Positions 1-6,828 of a DNA stretch of 11,403 nucleotides are shown here, piece by piece. The stretch lies in NCBI GenBank assembly GCA_027310735.1, contig DAIDAH010000071.1, forward strand, positions 1 through 11,403. Direction: 5' to 3'. A model generated the notes under the pieces. It ran no database searches. It was given only the letters and a program-made list of their open reading frames with translations, and had not been told where the DNA came from. A program made the position numbers and the translations under genes. Position 1 is the first letter of the stretch, and each line of letters begins with the position of its first letter. Origin of the DNA: Methylotenera sp. GTDB lineage: Bacteria > Pseudomonadota > Gammaproteobacteria > Burkholderiales > Methylophilaceae.

Positions 1-605
1 GGGTTGTTTTTGGTGCGGCGCTGCAATACCTGAATCGCACGGCGAATTTCGTCATCGCGACCAATCACTGGATCCAGCTTGCCTAATCGCGCCCGTTCGG
101 TTAAATCCAGCGTATATTTTTTGAGCGCTTCGCGCTGACCTTCAGCCTCGGCATTCTGAACTTGCTCTCCGCCGCGCACGGCATCAACAGCCTGCTCCAA
201 GGCAGATTTAGATAAACCATGTGCCTTGAGCAATTTGCCAGCGGCACCTTTATCATCAGCTAATGCCAACAAAAACATTTCACTCGCAATGAAACTATCG
301 CCGCGTTTTAACGCTAATTTATCAGTTACATTGAGTAAATTATTAAGGTCACGTGACACCGCCACCTCCCCTGAACTGCTAGGGGACTTAGGTAAATTCT
401 CAATCGCGCTGGCAAGACCAGTTTTAAGCGGTGCAAGATGCACGCCCGCATGTGCCAGTAGCGAAGCCGTTCCCCCATCCTCTTGGGTGAGCAACGCAGA
501 GAGTAGATGCAACGACTCTATCGTCGGACAGTCATTCGCTACAGCCAGACTTTGTGCATCATTAATAGCTTGTTGAAATTTTGTTGTTAATTTATCAAAG
601 CGCAT
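1..605 (-). CDS. clpB: ClpB disaggregase, N-terminal part (gene runs off the left edge)
   Basis: ClpB is a cytosolic AAA+ ATPase that works with DnaK to pull apart heat-damaged protein aggregates. About 201 residues are visible. The protein opens MRFDKLTTKFQQAI, the characteristic ClpB start, followed by the double Clp-N repeat domain (about residues 1-145). It then enters the first nucleotide-binding domain with LDLTERARLGKLDPVIGR and DEIRRAIQVLQRRTKNNP. The sequence ends just before the Walker A motif, so ATPase competence cannot be judged. The ATG at 605 is preceded by GGAG (complement of 612-615) six bases upstream, which supports this start. The gene is divergent from ccoI with a 202-base gap and has a heat-shock promoter in that gap. 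Identification is secure from the N-terminal sequence; only the 5' third of a gene normally around 860 codons is present. Confidence 0.96.
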   Translation of the reverse strand, partial: MRFDKLTTKFQQAINDAQSLAVANDCPTIESLHLLSALLTQEDGGTASLLAHAGVHLAPLKTGLASAIENLPKSPSSSGEVAVSRDLNNLLNVTDKLALKRGDSFIASEMFLLALADDKGAAGKLLKAHGLSKSALEQAVDAVRGGEQVQNAEAEGQREALKKYTLDLTERARLGKLDPVIGRDDEIRRAIQVLQRRTKNN

Positions 606-636
606 TTTTCACTCCAATTAAGTTGAACTAACTCTT

Positions 637-663
637 CTATGGGGCTGATTACTTACTTTTCAA
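637..663 (-). promoter_or_regulatory. Sigma-32 (RpoH) type heat-shock promoter of clpB
   Basis: On the minus strand the sequence reads TTGAAA (complement of 658-663), 13 bases, then CCCCATAG (complement of 637-644). The known RpoH consensus is CTTGAA, a spacer of about 13-14 bases, then CCCCATnT, so both boxes and the spacing agree closely. Transcription would begin near 630, leaving a leader of about 25 bases before the clpB ATG at 605. clpB is a classical RpoH target, so sequence and context agree. Confidence 0.85.
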
Positions 664-768
664 TATATAATTCACTCCGCAACTCATTAAACTAATTACA
701 AAAATAGTAGTCCTTTAACATTACTAAATATACAACTATTTAACAGCGCTTTAGCTTTAGGCCTTAAG

Positions 769-796
769 GTATCAACTTTGACGTATCAACATTGCA
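769..796 (+). repeat. Two tandem 14-bp units ahead of ccoI, possible operator
   Basis: Two head-to-tail units, GTATCAACTTTGAC (769-782) and GTATCAACATTGCA (783-796), agree at 11 of 14 positions. They also create alternating TCAA and TTGA half-sites (772-775, 778-781, 786-789), including the dyad TTGA-CGTA-TCAA. The pair ends immediately before the ccoI ribosome binding site. The half-sites resemble FNR/Anr sites but the spacing is wrong for that family (four bases between TTGA and TCAA instead of six). A regulatory role is inferred only from position and symmetry. Confidence 0.4.
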
Positions 797-797
797 T

Positions 798-810
798 GGA
801 GTGAGTTTTG
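798..810 (+). promoter_or_regulatory. Ribosome binding site that decides the TTG start of ccoI
   Basis: GGAG at 798-801 is followed by a six-base spacer and TTG at 808. The ATG at 796 in the same frame cannot be used because it meets TGA at 802. The arrangement GGAGTGA-N-start is nearly identical to that of the divergent clpB gene, which supports TTG as the true initiation codon. Confidence 0.7.
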
Positions 811-3138
811 CTAACAAATGCTTTCGCTACCGAGATAATTTCACCGAATCCATCGTGGGTAATTTTAGATACAGAAGACCAATGGCAACGTTTTAGCCAG
901 CCAGTTGGCAACGATCCAGAAAAGCCGCTAATACAATCCAGCTTGTTATTAGACGGCTTACATTGTGCAGCCTGCTCAGGCATCATCGAACATGGTGTGC
1001 AGTCTTTACCCGGCATCGTGAGTGCCCGTGTCAGCATGTCTAAACGACGCGCCGTTGTCGTGTGGTCACCAGCTTTGACTTGCCCCTCAAAAATACTGAG
1101 CGCGATTCAAACACTGGGCTATGGCGCAAGCCCTGCCTCACATAACGAAAATGAACTCAATGCCACCAGTAAAAATCGTAAGGCATTTTGGCGGTGGATG
1201 GTGGCCGGTTTTTGCATGATGCAAGTGATGATGTATGCCAGCCCAAGCTATTTCACCAAAGCCGGTGATATTTCCAGCGACATCAGCCACTTACTCAACT
1301 GGGCTTCATGGCTATTAAGCCTGCCGGTAATATTATTCTCCAGCCGTACTTTTTTTGGCAACGCATGGCGTGATTTAAAATTAAAACAAATCAGCATGGA
1401 CTTGCCAGTTGCGCTAGGCATAGGCATCACATTTATCGTCAGCTCAGCAGCGACTTTTGAGCCGAACAGTTGGTGGGGGCACACCGTCTATTTTGACTCC
1501 ATGACCATGTTTGTGTTCTTTTTGCTTTCAGCACGCTTAATCGAGGTCAAGCTGCATGCCAGAACACTGGGCGCACTGGAGTCACTGGTAAGCCGCATCC
1601 CTGAAAACACTGAACGCATCAATATAGATGGCTCGTTTTCACGCGTACTAAACACGCAACTGAACGTTGGCGACATCGTGCGGGTGAATATGGGCGAAGC
1701 CTTTCCCGCAGACGGCAAGCTGGTTCTGGGAAACACAAAAGTAGATGAGTCGTTGCTAACGGGCGAATCAACCCCTATCCATAAAAATCTGCACGACAGC
1801 GTCATTGCGGGGAGTTACAACCTAGGCCCAACTGTGCACATCATGCTTGAAAACATCGGTGAATCGACACAATATGGCCAAATCGTTAACCTTATCAATC
1901 AAGCTGCCATTGAAAAACCAAGGCTATCACAACTGGCTGACCAGATCGCACGACCATTTTTACTGTTTGTGATTTTAAGCGCTGCTGTTGCCGCTGCTTT
2001 GTTGTGGGACGTTGACCGTGGGCGCGCTTTGATGACCGCCGCTGCGGTGCTCATTGTCACCTGCCCTTGCGCCCTATCGCTAGCGACACCTGCTGCCATG
2101 CTAGCCAGTGCCAGCGCATTTGTAAAACGCGGCATTCTTATTCGCCGCCTGCAAGCCATTGAAGGCATTGCCAAAGTTGACACTGTCATTTTCGACAAAA
2201 CAGGCACACTTACCGAAGATCACATTCAAGTGGAGAGTATTAGCTACAAAGAAGGTTTATCTGAAAGTAACGCGCTTGCATTAGCCGCAGCCATTGCACA
2301 GCATTCATTGCATCCGGTTTCACGCGCGATTTTCACCGCACACCAACAGAGCCTATCACCAGACCTACTGCTTACTTTAGAGGACATTCAAGAAGAAGTC
2401 GGTGCTGGCATGAGCGCCACGCTTAGCAGCACGAATAGCCAAACTAATCTATTTGAAGGCCGCTTAAAGCTTGGCTCTGCGAAATTTTGCGGTATTCAAG
2501 ACGATGACCCGCAAACCCAGCAAGTATTCTTGGCTGACGCGCATGGCTGGCTAGCCACGTTTGACTTGCAAGAAGCAATTAAACCGCATGCTGCAGAAGC
2601 CATACAACAACTTAAAAAACTGCATCTGGAAGTTGAGCTACTATCAGGCGACCAAGCGCATACGGTAGAAAGCCTGACCAACGCCATTGGCATTAGCAAA
2701 TTCATGGCGGCATGCAGCCCGGATGACAAACTGACGCGCTTACATGCCCTCAAACAGCAAAACAAAAAAGTGCTCATGGTTGGCGATGGCTTAAATGATG
2801 GCCCAATCCTCGCCAGTGCGCATGTATCAATTGCCATGGGTAAAGGTGTGCCGCTCACACTGGCGCATGCAGATTACATTTTCTTAAATGGCGACATTAG
2901 CCAAATCCCGCACCTGATTCGCCATGCGCGACGCACCATGCTGGTGATTAAGCAAAATATCGCATGGGCAATTGTTTATAATTTAATTAGCATCCCGCTG
3001 GCCTTTTCTGGCGTATTATCAGCATGGTTAGCAGGCTTGGGCATGGCCATCAGTTCGCTGATTGTGGTTGCTAATGCACTACGCCTAACTAGTTTTGCAG
3101 CATCACCATCCCTCACCACACCAACCAAGGTTTTGTAA
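808..3138 (+). CDS. ccoI: Copper-exporting P1B-type ATPase of the CcoI/FixI group
   Basis: This inner-membrane ATPase moves copper(I) to the periplasmic side for assembly of cbb3-type cytochrome oxidase. The 776-residue protein has one heavy-metal-associated domain with GLHCAAC (Cys53, Cys56). Membrane segments follow from about residue 130, with the actuator motif TGES (318-321), the metal-binding CPC (419-421) and the phosphorylation motif DKTGT (463-467, Asp463). His502-Pro503 lies in the nucleotide-binding domain, GDGLND is at 659-664, and a final helix carries MAISS and NALRL, typical of Cu(I) pumps. All catalytic elements are intact. The stop codon overlaps the ccoS start (TAATG), which is the main reason for naming it ccoI rather than a general copA. 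The Cys-rich domain that precedes the HMA domain in many gammaproteobacterial CcoI proteins is absent. The start is TTG, supported by GGAG six bases upstream; there is no earlier in-frame alternative because of the TGA at 802. Confidence 0.9.
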   Translation: MLTNAFATEIISPNPSWVILDTEDQWQRFSQPVGNDPEKPLIQSSLLLDGLHCAACSGIIEHGVQSLPGIVSARVSMSKRRAVVVWSPALTCPSKILSAIQTLGYGASPASHNENELNATSKNRKAFWRWMVAGFCMMQVMMYASPSYFTKAGDISSDISHLLNWASWLLSLPVILFSSRTFFGNAWRDLKLKQISMDLPVALGIGITFIVSSAATFEPNSWWGHTVYFDSMTMFVFFLLSARLIEVKLHARTLGALESLVSRIPENTERINIDGSFSRVLNTQLNVGDIVRVNMGEAFPADGKLVLGNTKVDESLLTGESTPIHKNLHDSVIAGSYNLGPTVHIMLENIGESTQYGQIVNLINQAAIEKPRLSQLADQIARPFLLFVILSAAVAAALLWDVDRGRALMTAAAVLIVTCPCALSLATPAAMLASASAFVKRGILIRRLQAIEGIAKVDTVIFDKTGTLTEDHIQVESISYKEGLSESNALALAAAIAQHSLHPVSRAIFTAHQQSLSPDLLLTLEDIQEEVGAGMSATLSSTNSQTNLFEGRLKLGSAKFCGIQDDDPQTQQVFLADAHGWLATFDLQEAIKPHAAEAIQQLKKLHLEVELLSGDQAHTVESLTNAIGISKFMAACSPDDKLTRLHALKQQNKKVLMVGDGLNDGPILASAHVSIAMGKGVPLTLAHADYIFLNGDISQIPHLIRHARRTMLVIKQNIAWAIVYNLISIPLAFSGVLSAWLAGLGMAISSLIVVANALRLTSFAASPSLTTPTKVL

Positions 3139-3290
3139 TGGATATTTTATTTATGCTCATCCCACTCTCTGTCGTCATGGCACTTGCCGTGCTGGGGGGG
3201 CTTTGGTGGGCGGTCTACCGTGGTCAGTTTGAAGATATTGAAGAAGAAGGCCGTAGAATTCTTGAAGATGACGATACTAATACTCAATAA
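3138..3290 (+). CDS. ccoS: CcoS, cbb3 oxidase maturation protein
   Basis: A 50-residue single-pass membrane protein, required in other bacteria for insertion of heme b and copper into the cbb3 oxidase catalytic subunit. The N-terminal half is one hydrophobic helix (about residues 3-25). It is followed by WWAVYRGQFEDIEEEG and an acidic tail with RILEDDD; the W-x-V-x-x-G-Q-F-[DE]-[DE] stretch and the acidic end are the family signature. The length is normal for the family. Its ATG shares the A of the ccoI stop codon (TAATG), so translation is probably coupled. A run of seven G (3194-3200) encodes part of the helix. The gene is easily missed because it is so short. Confidence 0.92.
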   Translation: MDILFMLIPLSVVMALAVLGGLWWAVYRGQFEDIEEEGRRILEDDDTNTQ

Positions 3291-3327
3291 AAGCTACCTG
3301 CCTTAATTTTTTCAACCTGACTTTCAC

Positions 3328-3987
3328 ATGCAAACAGCACTGATTTACAGCACTCTACTGATGGGACTCGCTGGCGGGCCGCATTGTGTCGCCATGTGTG
3401 GCGCAGCTTGCACCTCATTTACACAATCGGAAGAACATCCATACGCCATCTATTTCTACCATCTGGGTAGACTTTGCGGCTACGCTTTACTCGGTGCGAT
3501 TGCCACGTTCGCAATCCAAAGCATCGCATGGCTATCCAGTTACACCGCAGCACTTCACCCGTTATGGACGTTTTTTCACGTACTGGTATTTTTCTGGGGC
3601 GTCATACTCATTGTTTATGCGCGGCAGCCGGTTTGGGTAGACCGTGCAGGCAGAAACATCTGGCAGCATGTCAAAAAACTCAGCTTAATCAAAGGCGGCT
3701 ATTTTTACATCGGCATGCTGTGGGCGCTGATGCCATGCGGCCTGCTTTATTCTGCGCTCATCATCGCCTCGTTCAATGGCAAACCGCTTGATGGCGCATT
3801 AAGTATGGCGGCATTTGCCATTGGCTCTAGCGCATCTTTATTTTTTGCACCGTGGTTATGGCTTAAACTAAAAACAACGCTTGTAGAGCCTTATGGCATG
3901 CGCCTCGCAGGCTTGTTACTCAGCGGTGCAAGTGCTTGGGCAATCTGGATGGAACTCACACATCACACCAAAGTGTGGTGTAACTAA
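3328..3987 (+). CDS. TauE/SafE-like membrane protein (COG2836 type) linked to ccoIS
   Basis: A 219-residue polytopic inner-membrane protein with about six hydrophobic segments. The N-terminus carries GGPHCVAMCGAAC (residues 16-28), the conserved HCxxMCG motif of this family. A second family motif, LWALMPCGLLYSAL, lies around 131-144, so it has paired cysteines in helices, as in DsbD/CcdA-like transporters. Homologues are usually annotated as sulfite exporters, but this branch is repeatedly found directly after ccoS. A role in metal or thiol handling for oxidase assembly is therefore more likely than sulfite export (inference). It starts 37 bases after ccoS with no strong Shine-Dalgarno sequence; an in-frame TAA at 3304 rules out an upstream start. 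It ends 12 bases from the convergent sialidase-like gene, with no clear terminator between them. Confidence 0.85.
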   Translation: MQTALIYSTLLMGLAGGPHCVAMCGAACTSFTQSEEHPYAIYFYHLGRLCGYALLGAIATFAIQSIAWLSSYTAALHPLWTFFHVLVFFWGVILIVYARQPVWVDRAGRNIWQHVKKLSLIKGGYFYIGMLWALMPCGLLYSALIIASFNGKPLDGALSMAAFAIGSSASLFFAPWLWLKLKTTLVEPYGMRLAGLLLSGASAWAIWMELTHHTKVWCN

Positions 3988-3999
3988 AATACAGCGCAA

Positions 4000-5166
4000 C
4001 TACATTGGTAATGCAATCAATCTAAAGCCTTCTTGCTGCGTACTCCAAGCTAAATACACCTGCTTACCCTGAGCAATCAACTGCGGATAACCTGCCTGAT
4101 CCGCTGTACTGGCAAGCACTTTTGCATCTTGCCAACTCTTGCCACCATCATCTGAAAACATGCCCAGAATCTGGTTGTTTTTCCCTTCCACTTCACGCCA
4201 AACTAGCCAGACACTGTCACCCAAACTCAACATAGCTGGCTGACCTGCTTGAAGTTGATGATTGCCAAAACGCTTAGCAGGCGATGAAGCCCACGCTACG
4301 CCATCCATACGACTATAGTACAAGCCCGGTTTTTTAAGGTTGCCACTAAAATATGCCATGTGATAGCCCCACCAGTCCATGCCGACACCACCTACGGCCA
4401 AAGCCGAGCCACCTTCGGCACAAGCATCCGTTTTGCCGTGCTCATAAGTTGCACGTTTAATCACTGGCGGCTGATTGGCTACCGCAGGAATTTCAGCCAA
4501 TATGTAATCGCGTTCACCGTTGTCAAACTGATGCTGCCACATGGCGGTGACCGTGCCATCAGGCTTATTAGCCGTTGAAATAGAGCCACAGACACTGCCG
4601 CCATCAGCCAGCTTCTGCGCACTTTCAAATGAAGCACCACCATTAGCAGACACGGCATAGTCAATAGCTTCAGGCACATCAGAACCCGTCGCCACTTGCC
4701 AGATAAGTGTCACCTTGCCGTTAGGAGCAACATTAAGCGTAACCGCCTTAGTATGCTCTTTAGACACAATGACGGGTTTTTCAAAAGACTTGCCACCATT
4801 GACTGATCGTGAAAACAAAATAGCGCCTGCCGACGCATTACTTGATGCTTCTGTCCAGACAACATAAATATTGCCGTCATGCCCAATAGTGATTTGAGGC
4901 TGAATGTTCTTATCTGCAACATCACCCAAAACAGTTGGTTGTATCGGCGAACTAATCGTCACAGGCTTGGAAAATGTTTTAGCCAGATCACGGCTGACAT
5001 CAACCTGTACCACTCCTGCATTAACGCCTACTCGCCACACATTACCTGCCGCATCAAACGCTACGCTCACAGCCAAGTCACTCTGTAGCGCAAGACTCTC
5101 ATGCGCAAAAACTGCCAAGCTAAAACATGCTAGCCAAACTAGCAAAACTGTAGATAACGCCTTCAT
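4000..5166 (-). CDS. Exported sialidase-like Asp-box repeat protein
   Basis: A 388-residue protein with a signal peptide (hydrophobic 4-20, likely cleavage after AVFA at 21). The rest looks like a beta-propeller of the sialidase/BNR type. Asp-box motifs (S-x-D-x-G-x-[ST]-[WF] and relatives) occur at about 119-128 (SRSVNGGKSF), 171-180 (AVSANGGASF) and 336-345 (MFSDDGGKSW), with a degenerate copy at about 57-65. Blades alternate with strands ending in VVW, LIW, LVW or LAW. I do not see the arginine triad and Tyr/Glu pair that would establish glycosidase activity, so true sialidase function should not be assumed; a binding or scaffold propeller is as likely. Two cysteines (Cys193, Cys249) could form a disulfide. 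ATG 5166 has an AAGGTGA-like site (complement of 5176-5182). The gene diverges from the beta-barrel gene across 130 bases. Confidence 0.8.
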   Translation of the reverse strand: MKALSTVLLVWLACFSLAVFAHESLALQSDLAVSVAFDAAGNVWRVGVNAGVVQVDVSRDLAKTFSKPVTISSPIQPTVLGDVADKNIQPQITIGHDGNIYVVWTEASSNASAGAILFSRSVNGGKSFEKPVIVSKEHTKAVTLNVAPNGKVTLIWQVATGSDVPEAIDYAVSANGGASFESAQKLADGGSVCGSISTANKPDGTVTAMWQHQFDNGERDYILAEIPAVANQPPVIKRATYEHGKTDACAEGGSALAVGGVGMDWWGYHMAYFSGNLKKPGLYYSRMDGVAWASSPAKRFGNHQLQAGQPAMLSLGDSVWLVWREVEGKNNQILGMFSDDGGKSWQDAKVLASTADQAGYPQLIAQGKQVYLAWSTQQEGFRLIALPM

Positions 5167-5230
5167 ACGTATAAGTCACCTTCATTTAATAATAACTGAC
5201 CTCTTCCGCTCAATGCGACAATTTGCCACA

Positions 5231-5259
5231 TGTACAGTCTTGTAACTGGTCTTTATAAT
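5231..5259 (+). promoter_or_regulatory. Putative sigma-70 promoter of the beta-barrel gene
   Basis: TGTACA (5231-5236), a 17-base spacer and a perfect TATAAT (5254-5259). Transcription would begin near 5266, about 30 bases before the ATG at 5297. The -35 box matches the consensus at four of six positions. Confidence 0.55.
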
Positions 5260-5296
5260 CTGCATCAACCAACAATCATACACAGAAACGCAGAAC

Positions 5297-6259
5297 ATGA
5301 GCTTACTCAAACATCAGCAGCTTGCCGCAGCACTGGCTCTTTTAAGTATCGCCTATTCAACACCATCTTTTGCTTGCTCCAGTTGCGGTTGCACACTCAA
5401 CTCAGACTGGACGACACAAGGTTACGCCTCAGGTGAGGGCACTCGCGTCGACATACGTTTTGATTACTTTAAGCAAACAGACTACCGCCACGGCACAAAT
5501 TCCGTCAGCCGCAATGATGTTCAAGCTGCAGGCGTAGAAGTGCAAGACACCACAATCAATCGCAACCTAACGCTAAATCTCGATCATGGCTTCAATCAGG
5601 ACTGGGCAATTAATGTACAGGTACCAATGTATAGCCGCTCACATGGCACTTATGGCGGTGCGTATCCAGCGACGGATGAATATCTCACCTCATCCTCAAA
5701 AGGCATCGGCGACATCCGCGTCACAGGCCGCTACCAAGGGCTCACAGCCGACCACAGCTCAGGCCTGACTTTCGGTTTAAAACTGCCTACTGGAGAAACC
5801 AATGACACTTTCAATGATGGCACTACGCAAGTAGACCGAGGCCTGCAATTAGGCACGGGCACTACAGACTTATTGTTAGGTGGCTACCATTTTGGCAACA
5901 TCAATCGTAATTGGGATTATTTCACACAAGCCACAGTACAAATTGCACTCAACACGCACAGAGACTTCCGTCCGGGTAACGGCCTCAATGCCAGTGCCGG
6001 CGTACGCTACATGGGCTTTGAAACGATCATTCCACAATTACAACTGAATGCGCGTATAGAAAAACGTGAGTCTGGCGCTCAGGCAGATATACCAAACAGC
6101 GGCGCGACCCTGCTCTACATTAGCCCTGGCGTAACGATGCCAATCAACAAACAGATGCAGGCTTTCGGCTTTTTGCAAGTGCCGCTTTACCAACGTGTGA
6201 ATGGCTATCAGATTGAGCCAGAGGTGTTATTGTCAGCGGGGATGCGCTACAGCTTTTAA
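5297..6259 (+). CDS. Outer-membrane beta-barrel protein with CSSCGC at the mature N-terminus
   Basis: A 320-residue protein with a signal peptide (residues 1-26, cleavage predicted at PSFA|C). The body has alternating amphipathic strands and ends in the aromatic signature MRYSF, as expected of an outer-membrane barrel. Stretches such as LTFGLKLPTGETN (157-169) and GLQLGTGTTDLLLGGYHFG (182-200) resemble the Phenol_MetA_deg/transporter-like barrel family (PF13557), where substrates are mostly unknown. The striking feature is CSSCGC (27-32), which would sit at the very start of the mature chain in the periplasm and could bind metal or take part in thiol exchange (inference). It is not a clear lipobox because Phe precedes the Ala-Cys pair. 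The ATG start gives a complete signal peptide, although no strong Shine-Dalgarno sequence is seen. Its last four bases overlap the convergent TlpA gene. Confidence 0.8.
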   Translation: MSLLKHQQLAAALALLSIAYSTPSFACSSCGCTLNSDWTTQGYASGEGTRVDIRFDYFKQTDYRHGTNSVSRNDVQAAGVEVQDTTINRNLTLNLDHGFNQDWAINVQVPMYSRSHGTYGGAYPATDEYLTSSSKGIGDIRVTGRYQGLTADHSSGLTFGLKLPTGETNDTFNDGTTQVDRGLQLGTGTTDLLLGGYHFGNINRNWDYFTQATVQIALNTHRDFRPGNGLNASAGVRYMGFETIIPQLQLNARIEKRESGAQADIPNSGATLLYISPGVTMPINKQMQAFGFLQVPLYQRVNGYQIEPEVLLSAGMRYSF

Positions 6260-6768
6260 TGCTCATCCAACAGCGGCGTGACCAGTTTTTCAAGCAAAGG
6301 CAGATCAACCACAGTAGCATTACCCACGCCGCCATCTTTGCGTAAAATACCTTTGCGGTCGATGACAAAAGTAATTGGCAAACGCCAGATGCGGCCATAG
6401 CCTTTGTGCTGAGTTTCACGCTCAAAAGCCGCATCAAAATGATAACTTTGCATCACTTCGCGCACTTTTGCATCGTCGGCATCCTCATCAAGGCTGATGG
6501 CAATCACGCGCAAGCCTTGCTGCTTATGTTGCGCATAATAGCTTTCAATGACTGGCATTTCTTGGCGGCAAGGCGGGCACCAAGTTGCCCAGAAGTTGAT
6601 GATTACGACCTCACCTTTTGCGCTAGCCAAAGAAAATGGCTGACCATTTAACAAAGTAGCGGTGAATGCCGGTGCGGCCTTGCCTTCTTCAATGGCATAC
6701 GCCGAGGTGTGAACAGCAAAGAATAGCGCCGAAAGCGCGAGCCTGAAAATAGAAGTCATGTGTATCAT
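6256..6768 (-). CDS. TlpA/ResA-type periplasmic thioredoxin
   Basis: A 170-residue exported thiol-disulfide oxidoreductase. A signal peptide or membrane anchor covers about residues 5-25 (TSAYA before IEEGK). The AhpC/TSA-Redoxin-type fold starts at APAF (32-35). The active site is FWATWCPPCRQEMP with Cys64 and Cys67, and the cis-proline motif is RLPITFVID (Pro131). Proteins of this group act as reductants in cytochrome c maturation or deliver electrons to copper-site or other periplasmic dithiols. The gene ends tail-to-tail with the beta-barrel gene (4-base overlap) and faces away from regB. The start could be ATG 6768 or ATG 6759 (three codons later); neither has a good ribosome binding site. 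The catalytic assignment is firm, the specific partner unknown. Confidence 0.9.
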   Translation of the reverse strand: MIHMTSIFRLALSALFFAVHTSAYAIEEGKAAPAFTATLLNGQPFSLASAKGEVVIINFWATWCPPCRQEMPVIESYYAQHKQQGLRVIAISLDEDADDAKVREVMQSYHFDAAFERETQHKGYGRIWRLPITFVIDRKGILRKDGGVGNATVVDLPLLEKLVTPLLDEH

Positions 6769-6828
6769 GTGGTTAAGATTTAACGCTAGATGTTAGCATA
6801 GGGTAAATATTTTCAATGATGATTTATA

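Noticed and set aside
226..576. 116-codon plus-strand ORF inside clpB
   Set aside because: It lies antisense to a clear ClpB N-terminal domain, and its translation resembles no protein family.
778..789. FNR/Anr box upstream of ccoI (TTGACGTATCAA)
   Set aside because: The half-sites TTGA and TCAA are four bases apart; FNR sites need six (TTGAT-N4-ATCAA).
796..804. ATG start for ccoI at 796
   Set aside because: In frame, but it reads ATG GAG TGA and stops at once; TTG 808 with GGAG six bases upstream is the workable start.
3961..3990. Terminator hairpin between the TauE/SafE-like gene and the convergent gene
   Set aside because: Only a five-base ACACC/GGTGT stem inside coding sequence, with no following T run.
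5186..5213. Minus-strand promoter TTGAGC-16-TATTAA for the sialidase-like gene
   Set aside because: Each box matches only four of six positions and the predicted start would fall within the ribosome binding site.
4904..5245. 113-codon plus-strand ORF across the start of the sialidase-like gene
   Set aside because: It is antisense to a well-supported coding region with signal peptide, has low-complexity Thr/Ser composition and no ribosome binding site.
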